DNA of 64,000 bases from Limnanthes douglasii subsp. nivea (GCA_036936605.1 JAUPFV010000004.1:285490009-285554008); one strand, 5' to 3'. Counted from the first letter of the stretch, positions 21,830-33,382 are shown. The notes: generated by a model from the letters alone, not told the origin. Translations and numbers: made by a program.

Positions 21830-24800
21830 TCTATTTAAAATTGTGAATCAGTTGTAAAGAAGAATCATTAACAAACAAGTTGTCTACATATATCGCAATA
21901 ATGAGTTGACTCTTCTTCTTTTCCTTGCGATGCACGACTTGTTCTTTTGTGCATCTCACAAACTTCAATCCTTTCAATACTTGATCAAGTTTGTTGTTCC
22001 AAGCTCTTAGGGTTTGACGCAATCCATACAAAGTTTTGTATAGAAGATACATTTTCGTCTCTTCTCCTAGTTTAACAAAACCCTCAGATGTATAACATAC
22101 GCGATTTCTTTCAGTTCGTCATGTAAGAATGCAATTTTCACATCCAAGTGGTGAATTTCCCAATCTTGCATCGTTGCCATAGCAATCAGCAATCGTACAG
22201 TTTCTATTTGAGCTACTGGCGCAAATACTTCGTCGAAATCGGTACTTTGCTTATGCACATACCCTTTAGTAACTAATCTCGTTTTATACTTGTTGATAGT
22301 TCAGTCTGCATTCATCATGACTTTGTAAACTCACTTCAAACCGATTTCTTTGACTTCTTTTGGCTTTTCAACCAACTCCCAAGTCTGATTTTGTTTTTTC
22401 AATCGAAGTGATTTCAGCCTCCATCGCTTCGATCACTCGTTAACACCCTTAGCCTCTTCATAGAACTATGTTTCTCCGTTAACTGTGAGAAAAAATTGTT
22501 CACACTCCTCCATCAAAACATATTCATCGAGATACTTGGGTTTCATGACTGGTCTTGTAGTTTGTATCAAAACTTAACCGATTTTGATGTTTTACTGCTC
22601 CAACACGTCTTCGTGTGTATTGATATCGGCGGTTTGGACTTCAACCTCTTCAGTGATCTCGTGTGCTTGATAAACAATAAGTCTTTCATCAATATCAACA
22701 ACTTTGAACATATTGGAATCACTGCAATCCTCATGTTCACTCCAGTTCCAGCCTTTGTGTTCTACAAATATCACATTTCTACTTATAATAACCTTCATTT
22801 TCCTCGGATCGTAAAGACGGTACACTTTGGAGCCTGGTTTGGTTCCAAATTCACGAGTGGTTGTGATATCTAGTTAGGTTTTTTTAGATGTGCGTCGTTA
22901 ATCTTCACATGAGCCAAGCAACTAAAGATCCTAAAGTATTTGATATTCGATTTCTTACCCATGTAGCACTCGTATGGTGTCTGATCTTCTAAAGCCTTAG
23001 TGAGAACTCGATTTATGATATAAGTCGATTATCGTATTACCTCTCCACACAAGAAATTTGGAAGCCTCATACCTTTTAACATACTTCTGGCCATCTTCAT
23101 CAAAGTCCTGTTACCCTCTCTACAACTCTGTTTTGTTGCGGTGTGTAGGGAGCAATCAAGTTCCTTGTGATACCGCTCACTTCACAGAATATGTTGAACT
23201 CAATCGATGCAAACTCTCATCCTTGATCAGTTTGAAACGTTTTGATTCCTTGTCTGGTCTGCTTCTCAACCGTGGCCTTAAAGCGTTTAAAACACTCAAA
23301 TAATTAGCTTTTCTCCTTCGTGAGTATGTTCCACATATATTTAGAATAGTCATCAATAAAAACAAAAACATAAATATTTTGAGCAGGTGGTAATGGTGAG
23401 ATTTGACCACACAGGTCACTGTGCACAATTTTGAGAGCTCGTGACGGGAGGTACCTCGTTTTTGCTGGAAACGAGCTGTGTGTTTATTTTCCGACCAGAC
23501 ATGACTCACAACATTCGATTTCTACTCTATTCTTCAACATACCTATCACCGTATTTTTATCTCTCATCAACTTCAAAGTACTAAAATTCAAGTGACCAAG
23601 CCTTTGATGCCACTTCCAATTCTCATTGATATTAACTTGTAAGCATAAGTTACTCCCTATCTTCATACTTGCCTAATAAATTCGATTGAAATTTCGTGTT
23701 ACATGAACCAACACTCCATATGGATTGAGAAGTGTCAAATAATCATCCTTCATTATTACTTCACTGCCATTTTTTTCGCTTGCCCAATGTTTAAAATATT
23801 GTATTTGAGATCAGGTATATAATATATCTCATTCAGTGACCTTTGTTCACCAGACCTACAAACATACATAATTTTTTCTCTACTAGTTATCTCTACACTC
23901 GATCCATCACCGAATTTCACTCTTCCTATGAAACGTTCATTGAACTCAATAAAAAATGATTTGTTACATGTCATATGATTGGTTGCTCCATTGTCTAAGT
24001 ACAAAATTCTGGCATCCCTTGCAACTGGTTCAAGCTTCCTCGATTTTACTTCCTCCTCATACAATAACACTACTTCAAGCATATACAATGCACCATCTAT
24101 TTCTTGTATCTCAATCACATTAGCTTTATGTTTTTTTTACTATATCGGGCATAATCTTGCCAAATGAGCCTTCTTATCGCATCAATAACACACAACCTTA
24201 GAGTGAGCTTTTTGTTGTTTGTCTTTCAATTGCTTTTGATCGGCATCTTGGTTGTTATCTCTTCTATGACTACGAACACGACCACGACCTCTTCCTCTCC
24301 CGCGGTTTCCACCGTAAACGGTGCTAGATCTTTGTCTATCTGAGTGCACATACATAAGATCATTTTGCTCATATCCATGTGCTTCTTCTCCTATGCGCTC
24401 TTCATATGCTTTTAATCTTCCAAAAATCCCTTCAAACCCCGTTGTATTGAGATCAAGAACTTGTTCAAGTGAAGAGATTATGTGTATGAACTTGCAGACT
24501 TTTAAGAAACTTCTTCACCAGTTTCGATTCTTCAATTATTTAAACTAGAGATGCACTTTTTAATGACAGTTCCGATAATTTTCTCTTAAAATCATCGATA
24601 TTTTTTTAGTCTTTCATTATCAACCTGTTAAATTCAGCATTCAACATCTACAATCGAGCCTCTCTGACACGGTCTGCTCCCATGTGTCAAGTTTTAATTT
24701 CTTCCCACATATCTTTTATCGTTTCCTGTTCTACAATCTGCAAGATTAATGATTCTTATATCGATTGGAATAGCAAGGCTATTGCAACATCATTTTTCTC

Positions 24801-24960
24801 CGGATCATTTCTTCCTAGTTTGATAATCTCCCACATTTTGTGAACCCTCAACGGTACCTTCATCGGATCGCCCACACGGTGTAATTCGTCGAAGTTAACA
24901 TCAGAAGTTTAATCGAGGATGGCCCTCGTGGCAGCGTCGACGTCATTGATGTTGAGTTTA
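21830..24960 (-). pseudogene. Copia-C gag-pol, broken
   Basis: Domains in copia order on the minus strand. The gag region (about 24990-24180) includes a VGDPMKVP-like segment. Protease follows with ILYLDNGATNHMTC (about 24030), where catalytic DSG reads DNG. The pre-integrase domain has WHQRLGHLNFSTLKLM (about 23617). Integrase remnants lie at about 23500-22900. Reverse transcriptase pieces are DFDEVFAPVAQIETVRLLIA (about 22241-22182), LDVKIAFLHDELKE and AIYVDNLFV, where YVDD reads YVDN (about 21890). Frameshifts and stops divide it. The sequence ends before RNase H, which is deleted. Confidence 0.75.
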
Positions 24961-24978
24961 TATCCATCACGATTGACG

Positions 24979-24990
24979 CTCTGATATCAA
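24979..24990 (-). other. Copia-C primer-binding site
   Basis: TTGATATCAGAGC on the minus strand, next to the 5' LTR; compare the canonical TGGTATCAGAGC. Confidence 0.65.
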
Positions 24991-24991
24991 T

Positions 24992-25242
24992 TAAAGGTTA
25001 TTATTCAAGAACATATGATAAATACAGTGGGAAATCTCTGAGAAACAGCGGGAACTCAGTAGGAAATCTTTGAGAAATTTGTGGGAAACAAGAACATAAA
25101 AACATTTCTCTCTAAAAAAATTCTTATTATTCTTATTCTCTTTTGTTTAGGTAATCATGCTTCTTTATATTTGTAGCCACACCCAACAAAGTACCTAACT
25201 CACCTTTACAACTGTCTAACCAATTTAAAAGCTTAACCAACA
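24992..25242 (-). repeat. Copia-C 5' LTR
   Basis: Starts TGTTGGTTAAGC on the minus strand and ends next to the primer-binding site. It aligns with the 3' LTR. Confidence 0.7.
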
Positions 25243-25950
25243 TGTAGTTGTATTTTGTAAATTATAGCAAAACAAAACCACATACGATATTTAACATACC
25301 AAGACCACAAATTTTTATTAAAACTTAAGAGAAAATGCGAACGATATCCAAAATATAAATTTTTTTGCTAAATTAAATTGGCTACCAATGAATATATAAA
25401 ATCTACCATCATACAAATTCAGAAACCGTAATTTTTTAAGTCCTAAATTTTATTTCTTCAAAACCATATGTTAATTAATATATTTCCAAATTAAAATCGT
25501 ATTATCATTATTTGTACCAAAAACTATAAAAGCTATTGTTTTTAATCGTCAAACCCGGAAAATATAGAACCCCTAAAACTTTAAAACTGAAAACCATAAA
25601 AACTATGAGTTTTCATCATCATTCTTGAAATTTTTAAAATTATAATTTAATTTTCTTAACCATTTTTTAAAAAAACACGAATTGTTGAAAGTTGAAATTC
25701 ACGATTTCTTGTATTGTCGAAAGCATGAAACTTGAAAATGATGGAAATGAGTCTACGGACTCGTGAAAAGAAACCAAAAATCATCGAGAATTGAAGTTGA
25801 AATCGTGAAATCGAACTCGCATCCGTAAAATGCATTAGAAATCACCGAGAAATTAAAAGTGAAATCAGTAAGAAAGAGAAAGTGTTCAAACATTCGTTAA
25901 AGACATGATCCCTGCAATGGTTTAACTTCCAATACAGAGGCCAAACCTAT
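25243..25950. other. AT-rich spacer
   Basis: No recognisable gene. The tract 25680-25900 contains repeated gaaatcgtgaaatc-like phrases but no defined repeat unit. Confidence 0.4.
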
Positions 25951-25959
25951 ACCCTACCT

Positions 25960-27600
25960 GAAATCAGCTTCGACAAAAGTATGTTCGACTTCACCTTTAT
26001 GTTCAAACTCCACCTCAACTCTAACTCCACATTTGGAACTAATGTAAGTAGTGATAATCTTTTTTATCAGAGGCATTTTAACTATATTGGATACTCATCC
26101 GTTGCTAATTAAAGTATTATCACTCATAGGATCCAAGAAAAATATCATATAAACATTTACTTCTCCTTGATAGCCGGATGTACAGGTGCATTTGTTGAGC
26201 ACCAGTTCTAAAAACTCCTTCAATCAATGATTTCTTAAGTCCAACTTTCAGAAGTATACCCATTGGACATACCAATGGGTGTGCTTAAAACAATAGCTTG
26301 GAAAACTTTTCAAGATTCTTCTCATAGACACACCAAGTTTAGAACAATAGCCAGCGAAAAATCCATTCACTAATACCAAGCTATTATCACTTCTTAACTT
26401 CTCACGTACTTCTCGGACTAACTTTTCACTTGATTCGACAAACCCTCAACGGCCTTCGACTACATCTCTATAACACCATTCCCAATACTAGACAAATCTT
26501 CCACTAATGATCCTTTAAGAACTAAAATATCATTAGTTTGACTAGCCTCCATAACAACGAGTGAGTCTTGCAAGACAATAATATATCATCTCCATCCTTA
26601 TATTAATCATATAACATTCATATAGACATAATCTTATGTTTAGTATAAGGGAACCTCATTTTTTCAAGTTCATTGGATAAATTGAATATTATATTCCTCA
26701 TTCATTTCACCTCAAACCAATCCTTGTTGGAAGTAATATGTAATGACACCTCAAAATCTAGAACTCACTTGTTACCCTACGTGTAAGAAGAAACTATTAA
26801 AGTATCGGTTTATTTCATAGTCATCCAAGACCATTGCAACATCTTTGGCTTCATGCTTTAGATAACTATATGAATTTCTCATATCGGGTAATTCCTACTA
26901 ATATGGTCTTCCTTCTTGTAACACTAACATTTCAGTATAGAACCAACAAACTTTTTGTTTGAACCTCTCCATCTATGACTTCCTCTCACACTCAATATAA
27001 GACCTTTAGATTCACATTTCAAAATTGTCTTCGATTGAAGATCATTTGAGTTCAAGGCACTCTTCACTTTCTGCCATTGTAAGGGACCCTTCGATGTAGA
27101 GGATGGTCTAACCAAAGGCCTCGTACAATTCCTGGTAAAGAACTCAAGAGGAAAGTCTCTTGATCCTCGTCTTCAACCTCGACACCAACAACTTTAAAAC
27201 AAAAATGATTCTATTAATATAATCTAAATGTTTTAAATCTCATTGCTACCATCCATCTGCAACGCATATAATTACTTCTTAAGGTACAACATATTTGCAA
27301 AAAATTTATTCATGTAAATGGCTTCCAGTGTATTCCAAATCTACATGGTTGAAGACTTTTCATAAACCTCTCAAAATTATTTTTTCCTCAAACTCAAGAT
27401 TAAAATATTATGGGCTTTGGACAATAGTTCGACATGAATCTATTTTCTACATTTCTCATCAATGCCAACATAAAATTCTTATCTGTACAAGCAATGATAT
27501 GACCTTAATTCTCTAGATATTAAAATCATTATCTCATGTAAATTTATCAGTGTCAAATTTTATGAAATTCATCTATATGAATGTGTTTGACTTTTCGGTG
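25960..27600 (-). pseudogene. Copia-D gag and protease/pre-integrase relic
   Basis: Gag C-terminus at 27115-26924 contains VKSALNSNDLQSKTI and LILSVRGSHRW, the standard copia gag phrase before the zinc knuckle. A degraded knuckle, CYKKEDHISRNYP, follows (about 26930-26890). Protease and pre-integrase relics (about 26830-26380) include AMVLDDYE and MEASQTNDILVLKGS, which matches the MKAYKTNDVLVL segment of Copia-F. Integrase, reverse transcriptase and RNase H are absent. Confidence 0.6.
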
Positions 27601-28504
27601 AGATCAAAATTTATACACTCAAGATCTGAAATGACCTTTGTCCTTTTACCCTATGTTTATCACAAAAAAGAACAGTATTACAGATGCCCACGCCACTGCA
27701 CCACTTATTAGAGAAATCATAGTTTTCAAACAAGTGTCATTGTGGCCAAGACTTAGACAATATCAACCGAAGTTATGGAAACAATTGGTGAATACCTTCC
27801 AATAAACAACATAAAGTAACAAAGCTTCAATTTTGTACTCTTATAAACAAAAAAATTCTTGAGAAGAACATAGATTAAAAGCAAACACGCAGCAAAAGGT
27901 TTAACGTGGTTCTATTTGTGAAGAAATCCCAACGGACATAAATTTTATAGAAGAAGGTTACAAGAACAATCTTTCAAAACATAACTAACAAAATCATTTA
28001 TCTTTTATTACATTGTACCTCAACATACAAAATGAAATATGTATGTTAGAGTTTTCTAGAGTGTTTTATTTTTTACTTTACTTATCTCTCTAAACATAGA
28101 CAAACAATTCTATTTCTCTCTTTCAGAAACTTCTATATGGTTTTCAGTGCACTTCTTGAGAAACTTCAGTCTTGTCTTCCATTATATATAGACTTAAGGG
28201 TGTGGAGCATAATGCACCAGACCCTCCTTACAAAAAGAAATATGTTTCTTTTCCCGACCACATAAGGAAATGGTTCCTGCCACTCTCACACATGTACGGT
28301 AGTAGTACCATTTCTTGACTCCTAACAAAGTATTATCTTGTCTCATTTTGAATACACACTCTAAAGTAACCCTCTTAACCAATGGTAATAATCTTCCATC
28401 CAATTCAGTGTCTTCTCATACAAGTGATCAAACTTCTTTCATAAACTTGTACGAATATCCAAAAAAAATAGTTGGCAGCATATTCCTGCCCCTTGGGTCT
28501 AACA
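25960..28504 (-). mobile_element. Copia-D, decayed and 3'-truncated
   Basis: Minus-strand copia of the same group as Copia-A and Copia-F. Its putative primer-binding site is TGGTGCAGTGGC (complement of 27692-27703). The LTR would run from about 27710 to about 28504 (TGTTAGACCC start) and contains a TATA-like TCTATATATA (complement of 28184-28193) and the ACCACGTTAAA phrase often seen in copia leaders. No 3' LTR remains. Confidence 0.5.
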
Positions 28505-28672
28505 GGTGATTAACCCGCATCTTCGGTTCCAACACTAACATAATACATTTTTCTTTAGCTATGCTCATCCCTATATTCCTGCCCCTTGGGTCTAACAGGT
28601 GATTAACCCGCATCTTCGGTTCCAACACTAACATAATACATTTTTCTTTAGCTATGCTCATCCCTATATTCC
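28481..28672. repeat. Perfect 93-bp tandem duplication
   Basis: The unit starting tattcctgccccttgggtct at 28481 is repeated without change at 28574, plus a few bases. Being a multiple of 3, it repeats 31 codons in a minus-strand ORF. It overlaps the inferred LTR start of Copia-D. Confidence 0.95.
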
Positions 28673-28789
28673 ATCAAGAATTCTTTGCACCTAAGTTTTC
28701 AACCAAGATTTCAGCCACATAGAGAGTTAGCATCAATCGACCTTAAGTTCCCAACTTAATCAAATCTTTAGGCCTCAAGTTTCGGTTGT

Positions 28790-28995
28790 ACTGCACAAAT
28801 CACTTTGTTCCAGCTTTAACACCTAGTTCCAGCTTCGACACTTGGTTTCACCTTCGTTCCATTTTCAACACTTAGTTCCAGCTTCGACACTTAGTTTCAG
28901 CTTCAATATATGAACAACTTCAACGCTAAGTTACATACTTTGGCGCTAAGTTACAACTTCAACACTAAATTGTAGCTTTCAATACTAAATTCGAC
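28790..28995. repeat. Degenerate minisatellite of about 20-bp units
   Basis: About ten diverged units of the form cacttagttccagcttcga, with variants such as cgctaagttacaacttcaa. No coding function is visible. Confidence 0.75.
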
Positions 28996-29251
28996 GTTTC
29001 ACTTAAATCATATCTCAATCATTTTGAAGTTATATTTGAAGGGCCTAAACACAACTTAAAACATAAACCTCTCGATTCTATTGTTGGTAAAATAAATTGG
29101 GTTAATGAAATTACCAAAAAATCAGAAAATAAAAGAAATTTACGGATAAATAACTTATAAGAACTATAAACAACTATAAAAAAAACCATAACTCTATATA
29201 TCACTAAAAACAATTACATTGATATGCGTATATAAACATACTTATGACTAA

Positions 29252-29560
29252 TTAACTAGTATTAGACACAAGCTTAGCCAAGTAAGTAGGATTATTATCA
29301 CGAGCCATAATCACAAGAATCTTTGGTTCCATCTCCAACTTCACCTCCATTTTAATTTCATTCTTTCCATCATTTTCCTCATGACTGGAACCCTCCGGCG
29401 AACTATTCCGGTACGAACAAGCAAGGATCAAAAGAGAAACAGTGATCAACCCTAACATGATTGCTAATCCACCAAACAGATAAGGAATCGGAGTATTCCA
29501 GTTCTTGAATCCACCATCAACTGTAGTAGCCATTGCCGTCGAGTTGTATATTTCTCTCAT
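29252..29560 (-). CDS. GLUTAMINE DUMPER-like protein, copy 2 with VIMAG changed to VIMAR
   Basis: 102-residue paralogue of the GDU gene at 19731-20030, on the same strand. It has the same N-terminus (MREIYNST), a four-residue insertion (AMAT) before TVDGGF, the same transmembrane segment (residues about 26-49) and the same C-terminus. The family-defining VIMAG motif reads VIMAR (residues 83-87): the glycine codon GGT has become CGT. From memory, a Gly to Arg change at this glycine in Arabidopsis GDU1 abolishes function and LOG2 interaction. The frame is otherwise intact and the TATA box is kept, so it could be expressed as an inactive or interfering form. Confidence 0.85.
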   Translation of the reverse strand: MREIYNSTAMATTVDGGFKNWNTPIPYLFGGLAIMLGLITVSLLILACSYRNSSPEGSSHEENDGKNEIKMEVKLEMEPKILVIMARDNNPTYLAKLVSNTS

Positions 29561-29634
29561 TTTCTTGTCTTCTCTCTAGCTTTTTCTTTGTAAAAAAGAT
29601 GTTCTTTGTTGATGGAATTGATTTGTAATGTTGG

Positions 29635-29644
29635 TATTTATAAA
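29635..29644 (-). promoter_or_regulatory. TATA box of GDU copy 2
   Basis: TTTATAAATA on the minus strand, about 75 bp upstream of the ATG. It lies in the same conserved block as in copy 1; the larger distance comes from a leader insertion. Confidence 0.65.
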
Positions 29645-30387
29645 AAGAAACTATAACTTTGGACAGTGTTTGGATTAGGCAAAGAAATACTAGTTTTTAT
29701 TCTTTTTCTTATAATATTTTGTAAAATTTTGATATGTTGTAGTCAAATACAGAATTATTGTTTGGTGTTTTAAAGAGACAAGTGATTCTTTCTTGTGTTC
29801 TACTGATACTTTGGGGTAGGGTCTTATTTTTGTAAAGGAGATAAATTTGTCTGCAAGTTTTTTTCAACTAAAAACTTGAGTATGTTTATAATTAGGTTTC
29901 CCATCACTTCCATCTTATTCTTGGTTTATTGTTTTTTTTTTTTGCAAATTCTACCAAATTGTGTGTTTAAGAGACTCAGCGTATAAACTATTGAAAACGT
30001 TGCTTTAGATCTTTCTTACAGTTTTTATAACAACCTTCATATACTTTACATGTATGTATATTGGTGCCATCTAGGCTATATTCATTTTGTATATAGAAAA
30101 ATATTAAATTTTGTTTACTTTATTTCTTAATATAGTATTAATTATTGTTTATTTTATTTGAAAAATAACTGAAAAGATGTCAAAAAATCTAAAAGTTCGA
30201 TACACGTGTTAGAAATAGTTTAGAAAATATTGTTCAGATCATTTTATTACTTTTGTCTTTAAAATTTTTAAATTTCGATTTAAGGATAGACAAGTTCGAT
30301 AATCTAAATATACGGAACAACTAGAACTCTAAAATAACAAATGACAATGGTTCATAATTGAGAGGTATGCTATCAAAAGATTTAGGA
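29645..30387. other. Upstream region of GDU copy 2
   Basis: Similar to the copy-1 upstream region up to about 30090 (shared phrases include gattctttcttgtgttctac and ttgctttagatctttctta), interrupted by small indels. From about 30100 to 30387 the sequence is AT-rich and unrecognised. Confidence 0.55.
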
Positions 30388-30392
30388 AGTAT

Positions 30393-30891
30393 ATGTTAGA
30401 TATTTTAGTGTAATTGGATCGACTAGTCGACCAATTTAATCATGATAAATTATCAAACAAGTAGAGTGTGGAGTGCACGCTTGTTAGATTATATCATGAT
30501 TACAGGGTGAAGGGGCATAGTCTCTTGAGGGGTTTAAATGGCAGAGCCCCTTGGGGGTTACTTTTATTTTGTTTAAATCGGCTATTGTTGCAAGTAAACA
30601 AAATTTCGAAATTGGAAATTTGACCGTTTTATTCAAATTTCAAATTTGAAGCTGTTTTATTACAAATCCCGTTTAAAGACATTAACTACCTAACTGCCAA
30701 ATTGGTTGAATTGATAAAAGATGGGTTCTGTTGATAAAAAAACATTTACATCAATTCATACTCTCTGTTCAAATAAAATATCTCTGATTTTATCCAATTG
30801 AAATTTTTGGAGAACCCCAAAAATATTTCAATAAGAAATTTTTTACAAGACTTCAGAGATTATCCGGAATCAAAACAATGTTTTCTACAAA
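30393..30891 (+). repeat. Copia-E 5' LTR
   Basis: Begins TGTTAGATATTTTAG and ends TTTTCTACA. It contains the palindrome GGTCGACTAGTCGA-like core (gatcgactagtcgacc) near its start. Confidence 0.88.
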
Positions 30892-30958
30892 TTATTGAAA
30901 TATTTTGGTCTTGTTGATAAAGATAGAGATGATGAACGGAGGATAATCAGCGAAGGAG

Positions 30959-31561
30959 ATGACAAGCAAATTCACTAAACTTGACAAATTTGAAGGACAT
31001 GATTTCAGACGCTGGCAGAAAAAGATGTATTTTCTGTTGACTACCCTCAAGTTTGTGTATGTCATGAGTACCCCCTGTCCCGAGATCATGGAGAATGAAA
31101 CACTGGAACAAACAAGGAGGCGCCGCAAGTGGGAGAATGATGACTACATTTTTCGTGGCTACATATTAAATGGTATGTCTGATACTTTGTTTGATATATA
31201 CCAAAATGTCGAATCTGCAAAAGAGTTATGGAATTCTATTGAATCGAAATACATGGAAGAAGATTCTTCTAGTAGGAAGTTCCTGGTTAGTAATTTTATA
31301 AATTACAAAATGGTTGAATCTAGACGTGTAATGGAACAGTATAATGAACTACTAAGAATTATGGGTCAATTCGTTCAACACAATATGAAAATGGACAAAT
31401 ATATTTCGGTGTCTTCTGTTATTGACAAATTGCCTCCTTCATGGAAGGATTTTAAACACACACTGAAACGCACCAAAGAAGAAATGACTTTAGTCGAACT
31501 TGGTAGTCATTTTAAGATTGAAGAGTCTCTAAGGGCTCAAGATGAAATAAGTAATAGTTAA
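30959..31561 (+). CDS. Copia-E Gag (UBN2-type), intact fragment of 200 residues
   Basis: Nucleocapsid/structural protein of the element; packages the RNA into virus-like particles. It opens MTSKFTKLDKFEGHDFRRWQ, the usual copia gag start with conserved Trp. It has the UBN2 signature ESAKELWNSIESKYME (residues about 86-101) and a downstream LPPSWKDFKHTL (residues about 154-165). It ends in a stop after EISNS. The zinc knuckle that should follow in the same protein lies in another frame at 31709-31750, so this ORF is truncated by a frameshift. Confidence 0.8.
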   Translation: MTSKFTKLDKFEGHDFRRWQKKMYFLLTTLKFVYVMSTPCPEIMENETLEQTRRRRKWENDDYIFRGYILNGMSDTLFDIYQNVESAKELWNSIESKYMEEDSSSRKFLVSNFINYKMVESRRVMEQYNELLRIMGQFVQHNMKMDKYISVSSVIDKLPPSWKDFKHTLKRTKEEMTLVELGSHFKIEESLRAQDEISNS

Positions 31562-31708
31562 GGGTAAAAACCAAGTGGGAAACTTATCTGTAAATATGGA
31601 TGAAAGCAGCGGATTCTTTTTGAATGGAAATACAGATAAGGGGAATAAACAAAAGTTTAAAGGCAACAATAAAACAATAATTTTTCCAGCAAAAAGCCTA
31701 AAATGGCA

Positions 31709-31750
31709 TGCTGGAAATGTGGCAAACCTGGTCACTTTAGGAGGGATTGT
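31709..31750 (+). pseudogene. Copia-E zinc knuckle, out of frame
   Basis: A perfect CCHC knuckle, CWKCGKPGHFRRDC, is readable but cut off from the gag frame and followed by TGA. Confidence 0.8.
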
Positions 31751-31924
31751 TGAGTTGGAAAAGGAAAAAATAATGTTGGTCCAAGTGGGAACAATGTTGG
31801 TTCAAGTGGAAACATTGATGGTTCAAGTGGATTTAAGGATTTTGAAAAGTAACAAGGTCAGAATTTAATTCAGAATTTTAATTTTGGTTAGAATTATATA
31901 TCTCTAACATTTGAGGCATTTTAT

Positions 31925-32370
31925 GTGCAGGATGACGATGTTGCTTGGTGGATTGATTCAGGAGCAACAAGTCATGTATGTAAGGATCTTCGATGGTTCA
32001 ATAACTTTCAACCAATTGAAGATGGATCTTCATTTAAGATGGGAAATGTTGCAACCGAACTAATTAAAGGACTAGGAAGTGTTAAATTACTATTTACTTC
32101 TGTAAATAATATATATTATTAGACAATGTATTGTATGTTCCTGGGATTCGAAAGAATATTTTGTCTGGTGTTGTTTTAAACAATTGTGGTTTCAAACAAG
32201 TGTACGAAAGTGGCAAATATGTATTGTCAAAACATGGTGTTTTTATAGGATTCAGATATTTGTGTAATGGTATGTTTATGTTAAATATAAATGTTTCGTT
32301 CCAAAATGATTATGTTTGTATGACTTCTGCTGGTATGTGTAGAAATTTGAATAAAACAGAATTATAGCAT
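31925..32370 (+). pseudogene. Copia-E aspartic protease and pre-integrase region, broken
   Basis: The protease active site WWIDSGATSHVC is intact (D-S-G at 31955-31963). A stop at 32120-32122 interrupts. The following frame holds YVPGIRKNILSGVVLNNCGF (about 32134-32193), the standard segment between protease and integrase. A stop at 32365-32367 lies just before the RLGHVHYGRK pre-integrase motif. Confidence 0.8.
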
Positions 32371-33382
32371 GCTAGATTAGGACATGTTCATTATGGAAGA
32401 AAAAAAGATATGTCGAAAATGAGACTTACTCCTCCTGTTGATGCAAACAATGAAAAATATAAAACTTACATGTTAACTAAGATAACTAGAAAACCTTTCA
32501 ATAATATTAACCGAGTTTCCAAAATATTAAAACCAGTACAAAGTGACTTATGTGATTTCCATGTTACACTTTCGTTAGGAAATAAAAAAGTATGTTATTA
32601 CTTTTATTGATGATGCATCTAGATATTGCTACATTTATTTGTTGCATGCTAAAAATGAAGCTCTTGATAATTTTAAAATATATAAGGAAGAAGTAGAGAT
32701 ACATAAGAATTATTTGATTAAAAATCTACGTACAGATTGACGAGGTGAATATTATGATCCTATATATTTTCAGTCTACGGGTATGATTCATCAAACCACG
32801 GCTCCCTATACACCACAACAAAATGGTAAAGCTGAGAGGAAGAATAGGACTTTGAAAGAAATGGTCAATTCTATGTTGTCCTATTCGTGTTTGAGTGAAG
32901 GATTCTGGGGTGAGGCTATGTTAACATCCTGTTATTTATTGAATCGTGTTCCTACTAAAAGGAATAAGATGACCCCGTATAAGCTTTGGGTTAAGAAGTC
33001 TCTAACACTGAATTATCTGAGAGTTTGGGGTTGTAGAGAAGTTGTAAGACTCACTGAACCTAAAAGGAAAATTTTGGGTGAAAGAGGTATAAATTGTATC
33101 TTCATTGGGTATACTGAGCATTCCATTGCATATAGGTTCTGTGTGTTAGAATCCAATGACTATGTGTCGGTGAACATAGTTATCGGGTCAAGAGATGCAA
33201 TATCTGATGAAGAGAGATTTACTTATATACCTAGACCTAGAGATTTGATTCAAAACTCTTTGAATAGGAACTCAAGTGAAATTGAAAATATATCAAGTGG
33301 TGCCAATTGTGTACCTCAACCTTCTGAACCAAGGAAATGTACTAGATCGAGAAAAGTTAAGTCGTTCGAATCTGATTTTTAA
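32371..33382 (+). pseudogene. Copia-E integrase, broken
   Basis: Pieces in order are RLGHVHYGRK (pre-integrase), SDLCDFHVTLSLGNK (first catalytic Asp region, about 32542-32587) and FIDDASRYCYIYLLHAK in a shifted frame. An in-frame TGA at 32738-32740 falls inside the RTD-RGEYY second catalytic segment. Then come TTAPYTPQQNGKAERKNRTL (third catalytic residue region, from about 32798) and the C-terminal LRVWGCREVVRLTEPKRK and CIFIGYTEHS. The 199-codon open part runs 32783-33382. Confidence 0.8.

Larger units (their letters stand above)
21573..25242 (-). mobile_element. Copia-C LTR retrotransposon
   Basis: A copia element on the minus strand with both LTRs: 5' LTR about 24992-25242 and 3' LTR about 21573-21796. 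They share, among other blocks, the complement of gtaaccgtag/gtaatcatgc and of taaaggttat at the inner/outer end. The primer-binding site (complement of 24979-24990) reads TTGATATCAGAGC, a one-base variant of the standard Met-tRNA site. No clean target duplication was found. It separates the two GDU copies together with Copia-D. Confidence 0.75.

Noticed and set aside
22496..22873. 125-codon plus-strand ORF
   Set aside because: Lies antisense to Copia-C integrase/reverse transcriptase relics and has no domain of its own.
28428..28661. Minus-strand ORF with a perfect 31-residue repeat
   Set aside because: The repetition is only the translated 93-bp duplication; no protein family fits.
28481..28995. 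CRISPR-like array
   Set aside because: Adjacent direct repeats without unique spacers; a plant nuclear context with a simple tandem duplication and minisatellite explains them.
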